A stretch of DNA of 49,688 nt, from NCBI GenBank assembly GCA_958405195.1, contig CATYDM010000014.1:1-49688 (forward strand). The letters are read 5' to 3'. The notes under the pieces were generated by a model. The model saw only the letters and a program-made list of their open reading frames with translations, did no database searches and was not told where the DNA came from. Source of the stretch: an uncultured Collinsella sp. Lineage in GTDB: Bacteria; Actinomycetota; Coriobacteriia; Coriobacteriales; Coriobacteriaceae. Shown here piece after piece: positions 7,518 through 16,104 of this stretch. A program made the position numbers and the translations under genes. The stretch's first letter is position 1; each line of letters begins with the position of its first letter.

Positions 7518-9383
7518 ATGACAAATGACTATCGCCGCGGTTCCGATGGGGGCCGCGGTTCTGGACGTCCCTCGTCGCGGGGACGTTCTGGTTATCAAGG
7601 AACGGGTCGGCAATCTTACAACGCCGGGCAGTCCCGTGGCAACGACCCGGCGTCGCGACTTCGCGGCTCGGGCGGCCCTCAAGTGCATAACACCAGGTCG
7701 CGCAAGAGTTCGTCGACCGAATGGCTCACAGGCGCGCCTCTGCCTCGCCGCAAAGCTGTCATGGGCTTCATCGGGCTTGGCTTGGGCTTGGGCGTCTTTC
7801 GCCTTGCCGACTATCAAATTGTCGAAGCCGATAAACTGCGCGAGCGTGCCGATGCGCGCCGCCTGCTTGCGCAGACCCTCTATGCCAAACGTGGCACCGT
7901 CTACGACCGCAATGGTAACGTGCTGGCGTCGTCGGTCGAATGTCGCAACATCGCCGTGAACCCGCAGCTTGTCGAGGATGTCGACAAGACGGTGTCGGCG
8001 CTGGTCAAGGCAACTGGAATCGATAAAAAGACCTGCCGCAAACTCGTTGAGTCCGATGGCACCTGGGTGTATATCAAGCGCCAGGTGGACGAAGACGATG
8101 TTGCGGCGCTGGAGAAGAAGAACCTGCCCGGCGTGCTTTTTGAGCAGGCCATGAAGCGCGTATATCCATACGGCAATCTGGCATCGCAGGTGCTGGGTGT
8201 AGTGAATGTGGACAACGACGGCTTGACGGGTCTCGAAAAGCAATACAACAAGCTTCTGACAGGCACGAACGGTTCTCTCGTACGCGAGCGCGCGAGGGAC
8301 GGCAGCTATATCGCGGGCGGTGCCTATAAAAAGGTGGCTGCGGTCGACGGCGTTGATATCGTGACGACGCTCGACGTCAATATCCAGCGTGCGGCCGAGG
8401 ATGCCCTGGCAGAGGCAGTTGAGAAGACTAAGGCCAAGAACGGCTCGGCGCTGGTCACCGATCCTACGACAGGCGAGATCTTGGCAGCCTGCTCGTATCC
8501 GACTTACGACCAGACCGATCTGGAAAACGCCAAGACCGAGGATATGAACTTGCGCCTGGTCACCGACGCCTACGAGCCCGGCTCGGTCTTTAAGACGCTC
8601 GTGGCGGGCGCCGGCTTCGACTTGGGCGTCGTGCGATCGAGTACGTCGTTTGAGGTGCCGGCGAGCATCAAGGTGGGCGACGATACCGTCACCGATGCTG
8701 ACAAGCGCGACTACGCCATGACCATGGATGTGCGCGAGATGATGCGCCGTTCGTCCAACGTGGGCTTTGTCCTGGTGGGGCGCAAGATCGGTGCCGACGA
8801 CTTTGCCGCCTATGTGGACAAGTGGGGCATCGGTCATAGCTCCGGTGTAGATTTTCCGGGCGAGAGCCTGGGTATCGTCAAGGAGCGTGACCAGTATGAC
8901 GGCGCCACGCTGGGCTCGATGAGCTTTGGACAGGCACTGTCCGTCTCGCCGATTGAGATCGCACGTGCCGTGGGCGGCATCGCCAACGGCGGTGTGATGA
9001 TGACACCGCACTTCTATAAGTCCAGCAAAGGCGACGAGAAGGACTGGGGTGAAGGCGAGCGCGCGATTTCGGAGGACGCCGCATCCCAGGTGACATCGTG
9101 CATGCAGACGGTCGTGTCCGAGGGAACGGGCGTTGGCGGCGCGGTTGACGGCTATGACGTGGCGGGTAAGACCGGTACGGCCGAACGTGCCGACGAGAAC
9201 GGCGGCTACCTCAAGGAGAACTACATGTCGTCCTTTATGGGCTTTGCACCGGCACAATCGCCCAAGGTGCTGTGCTATATCACGCTCGACGGAACGCCGA
9301 GCGGCTCAGATGCCGCTGCGGTGCCGTTCCAGTCCATTATGGCCAGCGCGCTCGACGTGCTGGGTATCCCGCACACGAAGTAG
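7518..9383 (+). CDS. ftsI: Septal penicillin-binding protein (FtsI/PBP2-type transpeptidase)
   Basis: A 621-residue class B penicillin-binding protein that cross-links septal peptidoglycan with FtsW. About 75 disordered Arg/Gly/Ser-rich cytoplasmic residues precede a single membrane span (AVMGFIGLGLGLGVF, about 76-95). The PBP dimerisation domain follows (AKRGTVYDRNG, about 121 onward). The transpeptidase domain carries all three active-site motifs: Ser356-x-x-Lys359 (SVFK), Ser412-Ser413-Asn414, and Lys551-Thr-Gly (KTGT). There is no C-terminal PASTA repeat. The ATG at 7518, 17 nt after the ftsL stop, has a weak ribosome site, suggesting coupling. The gene is followed by murF; murE, usual here in Gram-positives, is missing. 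Confidence 0.92.
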   Translation: MTNDYRRGSDGGRGSGRPSSRGRSGYQGTGRQSYNAGQSRGNDPASRLRGSGGPQVHNTRSRKSSSTEWLTGAPLPRRKAVMGFIGLGLGLGVFRLADYQIVEADKLRERADARRLLAQTLYAKRGTVYDRNGNVLASSVECRNIAVNPQLVEDVDKTVSALVKATGIDKKTCRKLVESDGTWVYIKRQVDEDDVAALEKKNLPGVLFEQAMKRVYPYGNLASQVLGVVNVDNDGLTGLEKQYNKLLTGTNGSLVRERARDGSYIAGGAYKKVAAVDGVDIVTTLDVNIQRAAEDALAEAVEKTKAKNGSALVTDPTTGEILAACSYPTYDQTDLENAKTEDMNLRLVTDAYEPGSVFKTLVAGAGFDLGVVRSSTSFEVPASIKVGDDTVTDADKRDYAMTMDVREMMRRSSNVGFVLVGRKIGADDFAAYVDKWGIGHSSGVDFPGESLGIVKERDQYDGATLGSMSFGQALSVSPIEIARAVGGIANGGVMMTPHFYKSSKGDEKDWGEGERAISEDAASQVTSCMQTVVSEGTGVGGAVDGYDVAGKTGTAERADENGGYLKENYMSSFMGFAPAQSPKVLCYITLDGTPSGSDAAAVPFQSIMASALDVLGIPHTK

Positions 9384-9509
9384 GGGGTTACAATCTTTGG
9401 GGCGTGGTTTGTTGTCCCATATGAGGGTGTTCACATGCCCTGCACCACGCATGTGCGGCGCTGGGATACAATACGCCGATAGCATTATTAGGTTTACAGG
9501 GGAGCTGCA

Positions 9510-10934
9510 ATGATAGAGATCGCCGTCAACAACCTCGCGGCCGCAACAGGGGCCCGAACCGTGACGGGAGAAGCCGATCGGGTATGCCGCGGGTGCGTTA
9601 TCGACTCGCGCCAGGTCGAGGAAGGGACGATTTTCGTCGCCTTTCCCGGTGAAAACGTCGACGGCAATGATTTTGCTTCCCGTGCCGTCCAGTCGGGTGC
9701 CGGCGCCGTCGTGATGACGTGTGAGCCCGAGGCCGAGCTGGTCTCGCTGGCACAGGACAGGGGCTGTGCCATCTTGCTGACCGATGATCCCGAGGAGTTT
9801 CTGCTGCGTTTGGCGCACACGTATCGCCTGGAGCTTGGCTGCCTGGTCGTTGGCATTACCGGTTCCATCGGCAAGACGACGACCAAGGACGTGCTCGCCG
9901 CTGTACTCGCCAAGCGCTATCGTGTCTGGGCCACCAAGGGCAATTTCAATAACCTGATCGGCATGCCGCTCACGGTGCTTTCCGCTCCGGCCGATACCGA
10001 GGTCCTGGTGCTCGAGATGGGCATGAACCATTTCCACGAGATCGAGCGCCTGTCCCAGTCCGCCAATCCCAACCTTGCCATCGTGAGCAAGATTGGTACC
10101 TCTCACATCGGCATTTTGGGCAGCCGCGAGAACATCGCCCGCGCTAAGGCCGAGATTGTCCAGGGTATGTGCGCCGCCGGCGACTTCTTGCCGCTGCTGG
10201 TTTTGGGCGGCGAGGACGACTTTACACCGTTCATTCGCGATACGTTCGCCCAGCCTGCTGGTATCGACGTGATGCTGGCCGGCGTCTCGGACGATGATGA
10301 GGTCCGCGCCCGCGACATTCGTGTTGATGACGAAGGCCGTCCGGTCTTTACGCTCGATTTTGGCCAGGGCGAGACGATCGATACCATGCTTGCCATCCCC
10401 GGCGTGCAGTCCGTCCCAAATGCCGTTAAGGCCGCCGCAGTTGCCTATCGCCTGGGCGTGACGCCCGAGCAGGTCGATGCTGCCTTTAGAGGCCTCACGA
10501 TCACCGGTCACCGCCAGGAGATCAAGCGCGCCAAGAGCGGTGCCCGCGTCATTGACGATTCCTATAACGCCAGCGCCGAATCCATGGCCGCTGGTCTCGA
10601 TCTACTGTGCTCGCTTTCGTGCACGGGGTCTCGCATGGCGATCCTGGGCGAGATGGGCGAGATGGGCGATGAGGCTCCTCGCATGCATGAGCTCGTGGGC
10701 GCCTATGCCGCCGCCAAGAAGCTCGACATGCTGGCGTGCGTGGGTGGTGAGCTGGCCCAGCTTATGGCCGATGCCGCGCGCATGATGGGTATGGACGAGG
10801 ACCGCATCCAGGTGTTCTCCGATTATCAGCAGGTGCTCGACCGCATGGGCGGCGCGCTTGAAAAACATGATGTTGTACTGGTCAAGGGTTCCCGCTTTGT
10901 TGAGCTCGACCGCTTTGTGGAAGGTGTGTGCTAG
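9510..10934 (+). CDS. murF: UDP-MurNAc-tripeptide--D-Ala-D-Ala ligase
   Basis: MurF, 474 residues, adds D-Ala-D-Ala to the UDP-MurNAc-tripeptide in the cytosol using ATP, completing the pentapeptide precursor. An N-terminal substrate domain (about 1-105, IDSRQVEEGTIFVAFPGEN) is followed by the ATP-binding domain with GITGSIGKTTTKD (Lys122) and the MurF-typical KGNFNNLIGMPLTVL. The C-terminal ligase domain carries DDSYNASAESMAAGL. Start ATG 9510 lies behind AGGGGAGCTG. It sits directly after ftsI with a 126-nt gap that includes a TACAAT-like sequence near 9466, so an internal promoter is possible. mraY follows after 3 nt. Confidence 0.96.
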   Translation: MIEIAVNNLAAATGARTVTGEADRVCRGCVIDSRQVEEGTIFVAFPGENVDGNDFASRAVQSGAGAVVMTCEPEAELVSLAQDRGCAILLTDDPEEFLLRLAHTYRLELGCLVVGITGSIGKTTTKDVLAAVLAKRYRVWATKGNFNNLIGMPLTVLSAPADTEVLVLEMGMNHFHEIERLSQSANPNLAIVSKIGTSHIGILGSRENIARAKAEIVQGMCAAGDFLPLLVLGGEDDFTPFIRDTFAQPAGIDVMLAGVSDDDEVRARDIRVDDEGRPVFTLDFGQGETIDTMLAIPGVQSVPNAVKAAAVAYRLGVTPEQVDAAFRGLTITGHRQEIKRAKSGARVIDDSYNASAESMAAGLDLLCSLSCTGSRMAILGEMGEMGDEAPRMHELVGAYAAAKKLDMLACVGGELAQLMADAARMMGMDEDRIQVFSDYQQVLDRMGGALEKHDVVLVKGSRFVELDRFVEGVC

Positions 10935-10937
10935 CCC

Positions 10938-11957
10938 ATGTTCGGCAATCCCTCGTATCCAACGTATCAGGCTTTTTTGGGGCTTGGCATCGCCGCTGCC
11001 ATTGCGCTGCTGCTCATGCCGTGGTGGATCAAGCTGCTCAAGGTCGAGGGTATCGGCCAGCAGGTTCGTGCCGACGGCCCCAAGCGTCATTTGGTTAAGC
11101 AGGGAACGCCCACCATGGGTGGCGTTGTCATCCTCGTCGCGATCTCGCTGACCTGCCTGCTGATGGGCAAGCTCACCACCGAGCTCGTGCTCGTGCTGCT
11201 TGCCACGCTGGCGACCGGCGTGCTGGGCCTGATCGACGACCTGACCTCCGTTACGCATGGGCGCTCTCTCGGTCTGACGCCCCATGCCAAGATGATCGGC
11301 CTAACCATTATCTGTGTCACCTTTACGGTGCTTGCCGTCAACTGGTGCGGCGTTGCCCCCGAGATTCGTTTTCCCGGCGGCCTGACGATTGACCTCGGTG
11401 TTCTTTCGACCACCATCTGCGGCCTTTCGTTCCCGTGGTTCTACATTGTCTTTTGCTGGCTGATGATCGCCGGTCTTTCTAATGCCGTGAACCTGACCGA
11501 TGGCCTTGACGGTCTTGCCGGCGGCACCTCCATGATTGCCATGCTCGCCATGGCTGCCATGGCGTTTTTGCACGGAGACGTGAACCTGTCCATCTTCTGC
11601 ACCGCGTGTGCCGGTGCCTGCTTGGGCTTTCTGTGGTTCAACTGCTATCCGGCGAGCATCTTTATGGGCGATACCGGCTCGCTTGCCCTGGGAGCCGCGT
11701 TTGCCTGCACGTCCATCATGACCAACACCGAGGTCGTCTCCCTCATCATCGGCGGCCTGTTTATCGTTGAGACCTTGTCGGTCATGATTCAGGTTGTCTA
11801 CTTCCACTTTACGCACAAGCGCGTCTTCCTTATGGCGCCCATCCATCATCATTTCGAAAAGAAGGGCTGGGCCGAGACCAAGGTCGTCATCCGTTTTTGG
11901 ATTATCGCTGCGGCCTTTGGTGCCGTTGGCCTTGCCCTGTTCTTCCAGTTGGGATAG
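10938..11957 (+). CDS. mraY: Phospho-MurNAc-pentapeptide transferase MraY
   Basis: MraY, 339 residues, an integral membrane enzyme that moves phospho-MurNAc-pentapeptide from UDP to undecaprenyl phosphate to make lipid I. About ten hydrophobic spans are apparent. The family motifs are present: HLVKQGTPTMGGVV, GLIDDLTSV with the Mg-binding aspartates, NLTDGLDGLAGGT, FMGDTGSLALG and the HHH-containing loop PIHHHFEKKGWAE. The ATG at 10938 is 3 nt past the murF stop, with GGAAGGTG in the end of murF as ribosome site, so the pair is tightly coupled. murD follows after 9 nt. Confidence 0.97.
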   Translation: MFGNPSYPTYQAFLGLGIAAAIALLLMPWWIKLLKVEGIGQQVRADGPKRHLVKQGTPTMGGVVILVAISLTCLLMGKLTTELVLVLLATLATGVLGLIDDLTSVTHGRSLGLTPHAKMIGLTIICVTFTVLAVNWCGVAPEIRFPGGLTIDLGVLSTTICGLSFPWFYIVFCWLMIAGLSNAVNLTDGLDGLAGGTSMIAMLAMAAMAFLHGDVNLSIFCTACAGACLGFLWFNCYPASIFMGDTGSLALGAAFACTSIMTNTEVVSLIIGGLFIVETLSVMIQVVYFHFTHKRVFLMAPIHHHFEKKGWAETKVVIRFWIIAAAFGAVGLALFFQLG

Positions 11958-11966
11958 TGGTCTTTC

Positions 11967-13373
11967 ATGTCTCTTGCTGATGTCTTTAGCCTGCTCGTTT
12001 TGGGTCAGGGCAAATCCGGTCTCGATGTCGCCCGCTGGGCGCTGGCACATCCCGAGCGCGTAAGTGCCGTTACCGTGTATGGCGGTGGCACCTCTGAGCC
12101 CAATGACGCCACGCGTGCGCTCGAGGCTGCTGGTGCGTCGTTTGTCTATGGGACCGAACAGGTCGAGGGCGCCTATGACGTATGCGTGACGTGCCCGGGT
12201 ATCTCGGAGTTCTCGGGCTTCTTTAAGGCTGGGCGCGAGCATGCCGCCCAGATTATGGGTGAGCCCGAGTTTGCCTATCGCCTGTCGCCCGATAACTGGA
12301 TTGCCATCACGGGCACCAACGGCAAGACGACCACCACGTCGCTGACTGATTATCTGCTTAAGGCTGCCGGCGAGGCCAGCGTTGCTGTCGGCAACATCGG
12401 CGAGCCGCCGGTCAACGAGATTGACGGCCGAGCCCACAACGAGTGGTTTGTGGCTGAGCTCTCGAGCTATCAGATTGCTACGACAACCGAGCTCCACCCC
12501 CGCGTGGCGGTGCTGCTCAACATCACTCCCGACCACTTGGGCTGGCATAAGAGCCATAAGAACTATGCGCTTGCCAAGATCAAACTGTTTGACAATATGG
12601 TCGATGACGATCTGGTGGTTGTCGACGTCGAAGACGCCGGCATTCACGAGTTCGATGAGTACATCTACACGCCGGGTCGTCGCATCTGCAAGGTTGCCTT
12701 TGACGAGCCTGAGGGCGAGGATGCCGCCTTTGTGCGCGATGGCAAGATGATCGTGCGTCTGAAGGGTGTCGAGACCCCGCTCATCGCTACATCCGAGCTC
12801 AAGATCTCGGGCCATCACAATGTTATCAATGCCCTGTGCGCTGCCACGGCTGCCTTGGCGGTCGGTGCCGATGTCGATGGTGTCTGCCGCGGTCTTGCCT
12901 CGTTCCAGCCGCTCGAGCACCGCGTGGAGCCGTGTGGCGAGATTGACGGCGTGCGCTACGTCAACGATTCCAAGGCGACCAACACCGATGCGGTCGAGAA
13001 GGCGCTGACGGCATTTCCCGATGACGATGTGATCTTGCTGCTCGGCGGCCACGATAAGGGCACGCCGCTCGCGGACTTCGCGCGCGTCGTTATGGACAAC
13101 GTGCGCTCGGTCGTCTGCTTTGGCGATGCGCGCGAGCGCTTCACCGCCGCTATGGACGAGGCCGATGTCGATGGCGATGTGGATATCGCCCAGGCAGATG
13201 ACCTACGCGACGCCGTGGACGTCGCCCGTTCGCTGTCGAGCCGTGGTGACGTGATCTTACTTTCTCCTGCCTGCTCTTCGTTCGATGAGTTCTCGGGCTA
13301 TGAGGAGCGCGGCCGCGTGTTTAAGGACTACGTGGCCCAGCTTGCCGCTGCAGCGAAATCACAAATGGAATAG
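11967..13373 (+). CDS. murD: UDP-MurNAc-L-Ala--D-Glu ligase
   Basis: MurD, 468 residues, joins D-glutamate to UDP-MurNAc-L-alanine in the cytosol with ATP. The N-terminal Rossmann-like domain opens with LLVLGQGKSGLDVARW. The P-loop is ITGTNGKTTTT (Lys120), followed by ELSSYQ and NITPDHLGWHKS of the central domain. The C-terminal domain begins with HRVEPCGEIDGVRYVNDSKATN, the MurD hallmark, and includes LLLGGHDKG and the conserved LLSPACSSFDEF near the end. It is in frame and intact within the mraY-murD-ftsW run, and the next gene begins 8 nt later. Confidence 0.96.
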   Translation: MSLADVFSLLVLGQGKSGLDVARWALAHPERVSAVTVYGGGTSEPNDATRALEAAGASFVYGTEQVEGAYDVCVTCPGISEFSGFFKAGREHAAQIMGEPEFAYRLSPDNWIAITGTNGKTTTTSLTDYLLKAAGEASVAVGNIGEPPVNEIDGRAHNEWFVAELSSYQIATTTELHPRVAVLLNITPDHLGWHKSHKNYALAKIKLFDNMVDDDLVVVDVEDAGIHEFDEYIYTPGRRICKVAFDEPEGEDAAFVRDGKMIVRLKGVETPLIATSELKISGHHNVINALCAATAALAVGADVDGVCRGLASFQPLEHRVEPCGEIDGVRYVNDSKATNTDAVEKALTAFPDDDVILLLGGHDKGTPLADFARVVMDNVRSVVCFGDARERFTAAMDEADVDGDVDIAQADDLRDAVDVARSLSSRGDVILLSPACSSFDEFSGYEERGRVFKDYVAQLAAAAKSQME

Positions 13374-13381
13374 GGGTTGCG

Positions 13382-14902
13382 GTGAGAGAGGAGAGCCCCC
13401 GACAAGGTATGAGGAGGCCCGACTCGGACCGTGCTTCCTCACGTCGTATCACACCGCGTTCCAGCCGCGGCGGGCAGTCGTTTAGCGAACGCTATATTGC
13501 CGGCGTTCCCGCCCGTATCATGCGCCCCCGTTTGATATTCATGGCCTGCTTGTTTACCTTGGTATGCTTTGGCCTGCTGATGGTGTACTCGGCGTCTTCG
13601 GTCGAGGCGCTGCACGAGAATGGCTCGGCGACGTTTTTTCTGGGTCGACAGGCCGCGTTTGCCGTGGTCGGTGTTCTGGCGCTGATTGCCATCGTGCGCG
13701 TTTTGCCGGACAGCTGGTTTGGGGAGGATGTGCTCAGGATCTTCCTCATAGGCATGATAGGGCTACTGTTTCTGGTGTTCTTGGTGGGCAGCGGCAGCCG
13801 TGGCGCCACGCGCTGGCTTAACATCGCCGGTATTCAGTTCCAGCCTTCCGAGTTTTTAAAGCCATTTGCCATTGCGTATTCGGCCATCATGCTTGATCGC
13901 TTCTTTTCGCCCGGTGGCAACATCAACGAATTCCTTCGCAAGATGGGCATCTACTTGGGCATTTCGCTCTTTCTGATCTTTATCCAGCCCGATTTCGGTA
14001 CTGTCCTGATCATCCTGTTGACCCTCATGTGCATGGCGTTGTTTGCGGGTCTCGACCCCAGATTTATCATCGGCGTGCTAATCTTCGGCATTCTCGTGAT
14101 CGTGATTGCGCTTGTCGCAGAGCCGTACCGTATGGTGCGTATTCAGGTTGCCTTGAACCCTTGGGCCGACGAGTATGGTGACGGCTATCAGGCCACGCTT
14201 GCCATCATGGCCTTTGCCTCGGGCGGTCTGTTCGGCCGTGGCATCGGCAACTCAACCATGAAGTACTCGTATCTGCCCGAGGCGCACAATGACTACATCC
14301 TGGCTATCATTGGCGAGGAAGTCGGCTTTGTTGGAACCGTGCTGTTCTTCTTGGTGTTTGCGATGCTGATCTACTCGGCGTTTCGCATTGCCGAGCAGGC
14401 GACCGATCGTCGGGGCGCGCTCATGGCGTCTGGCTCCGCGGTCATTCTCGCGGTGCAGTTTTTGATTAACGCGCTGGGCATCCTCAACGTGTTTCCCATG
14501 ACGGGCAAACCGTTGCCGTTTATTAGCTACGGCGGTTCGTCGATTATCGTGTCGCTCATGCTTGCCGGGTTGATCCTGCGCGTTTCGTACGAGAGCGCCC
14601 GCCGCGATGAGTATGACCGCCGACGTGAGAGCTTTGCCGTTATGGATGAGAGTACCGCCGGCGTGCCCCACGTGCGCGGCGAGCGATCTTCGCGTAACGG
14701 TTTTACCGTCCTGGATGGCTCTGCGACCGAGCCGGCAGCCCGCCCGCGTCAGCGAACGGCGCCGCAAGGTCGTCCTCAGCGCCCCACTCCTCGCAATGCG
14801 GGCGGCGGATATAATCGAATCGATTTGAACTCGGACCCGTCGGCACGTCTGCGTATCGACGACCAGGGACCGCGCGTACGAAGGGACTACCATGACCGAT
14901 AA
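13382..14902 (+). CDS. ftsW: Septal SEDS glycosyltransferase FtsW
   Basis: FtsW, 506 residues, the SEDS polytopic membrane protein that polymerises lipid II into septal glycan strands together with FtsI. About ten membrane spans occupy residues 40-400, with SEDS motifs such as GSRGATRWLNIAGIQFQPSE, EAHNDYILAIIGEEVGFVG and NVFPMTGKPLPFISYGGSS. Both ends are unusual: a basic N-terminal tail of about 40 residues and a disordered Arg/Pro-rich C-terminal tail of about 105. The GTG at 13382 has AGGGG five bases upstream; an ATG at 13409 is an alternative. It overlaps murG by 11 nt. Confidence 0.93.
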   Translation: MREESPRQGMRRPDSDRASSRRITPRSSRGGQSFSERYIAGVPARIMRPRLIFMACLFTLVCFGLLMVYSASSVEALHENGSATFFLGRQAAFAVVGVLALIAIVRVLPDSWFGEDVLRIFLIGMIGLLFLVFLVGSGSRGATRWLNIAGIQFQPSEFLKPFAIAYSAIMLDRFFSPGGNINEFLRKMGIYLGISLFLIFIQPDFGTVLIILLTLMCMALFAGLDPRFIIGVLIFGILVIVIALVAEPYRMVRIQVALNPWADEYGDGYQATLAIMAFASGGLFGRGIGNSTMKYSYLPEAHNDYILAIIGEEVGFVGTVLFFLVFAMLIYSAFRIAEQATDRRGALMASGSAVILAVQFLINALGILNVFPMTGKPLPFISYGGSSIIVSLMLAGLILRVSYESARRDEYDRRRESFAVMDESTAGVPHVRGERSSRNGFTVLDGSATEPAARPRQRTAPQGRPQRPTPRNAGGGYNRIDLNSDPSARLRIDDQGPRVRRDYHDR

Positions 14903-16007
14903 AATGACCGTTGCTATTGCAGCCGGCGGCACGGCAGGGCACATCAACCCCGCGCTCGCCTTGGCCGAAGAGCTGCGTGACCGCGGCCACCACGTTGTGT
15001 TCGTGGGCCAGTCGCGCAAGCTCGAGGGTCGTCTGGTCCCCGAGGCTGGGTTTGATTTTGTGCCCATTACGGTCACGGGCTTCGACCGCTCCCGTCCTTG
15101 GACGGCGCTGACCTCGCTGTGGCGTGTCAACAAGGCCAAACGTGCGCTCGCCAGTCATTTCTCAAAGGTCGGCAAGCCCGATGCTGCCGTCGGTTTTGGT
15201 GCCTATGTCGAGGTTCCGCTGCTGGGGTGGTGCAAGGGCGCAGGCGTTCCGTATCTGCTGCATGAGCAGAACTCTGTTCCGGGCCTGGCCAACAAGATGA
15301 TGAACTCCCATGCCGCCCGCGTGTGTATCTCGGTGCCGGCAGCGCGTTCGGTCTTTGAGCGCGAAGGTGACCCTGACCACGTGCTCATGACCGGCAACCC
15401 CGTACGTCGCTCGGTAATCGAGGGCGATCGCGCTCGCGGCCGCAAGGCGCTTGGCGTTCCTGAGGACGCTACGCTGCTGCTCGTCTTTGGCGGTTCACTT
15501 GGCGCCCAGCACCTCAACGAGCGCGTGGTTTCGCTCAAAAACGAGCTGCTTTCGCGCAAGAACCTCTATGTGTTGCATTCGACGGGTGCCGACGGCTTTG
15601 AGGAGACCGAGCGCGCTTTGGCACTGACGCCCGAGGAGGCGGAGCGTTACCGCGTCCAGCCTTACATCGACAACATGGGCGATATGCTGGCTGCTGCCGA
15701 TTTGGTGCTCTCGCGTTCGGGCGCATCGAGCGTGGCCGAGATCGCTGCGCTCGCCGTGCCCTCGGTGCTCGTGCCGTATCCGCATGCGACGGCCGACCAC
15801 CAAACCACCAATGCCCGTTATCTGGTCGACGCCGGGGCCGGTGTGCTCTGCGCCGATGCCGATATCGACGGTTCTGCCTTTGCCGATGAACTGCTGTACC
15901 TGGTCGATGACGCGGCGGCGCGCGAGGCCATGCGTCAGGCGGCGCGTGGTCTGGCTCAGGATAGGGCCGCCGCTCTTCTGGCGGATGCGGTAGAGGGTTT
16001 GCGTTAG
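14892..16007 (+). CDS. murG: Lipid II synthase MurG
   Basis: MurG, 371 residues, a GT28 family membrane-associated glycosyltransferase that transfers GlcNAc from UDP-GlcNAc to lipid I on the inner face of the membrane. The N-domain G-loop AAGGTAGHINPALALAEEL (about residues 9-27) and the acceptor-side GFGAYVEVPLL are present. So are LHEQNSVPGLAN, the second G-loop VFGGSLGAQHLNE and the UDP-GlcNAc-binding RSGASSVAEIAALAVPSVLVPYP. The ATG at 14892 lies inside the end of ftsW, implying translational coupling; a second ATG four codons later is possible. Confidence 0.96.
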   Translation: MTDKMTVAIAAGGTAGHINPALALAEELRDRGHHVVFVGQSRKLEGRLVPEAGFDFVPITVTGFDRSRPWTALTSLWRVNKAKRALASHFSKVGKPDAAVGFGAYVEVPLLGWCKGAGVPYLLHEQNSVPGLANKMMNSHAARVCISVPAARSVFEREGDPDHVLMTGNPVRRSVIEGDRARGRKALGVPEDATLLLVFGGSLGAQHLNERVVSLKNELLSRKNLYVLHSTGADGFEETERALALTPEEAERYRVQPYIDNMGDMLAAADLVLSRSGASSVAEIAALAVPSVLVPYPHATADHQTTNARYLVDAGAGVLCADADIDGSAFADELLYLVDDAAAREAMRQAARGLAQDRAAALLADAVEGLR

Positions 16008-16104
16008 TTAGACGGGATATCGTCGGTCGCCCTCGCGCTGATGCAGTAGGTGCGGTACAGTTAACGGGTTACAGGCAGTGTTTACGCAAGGAGTACACGA
16101 GCAC

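Noticed and set aside
7494..9257. A 587-codon minus-strand frame opposite ftsI
   Set aside because: It is the complement of a well-supported penicillin-binding protein; high GC at third positions leaves long antisense frames open.
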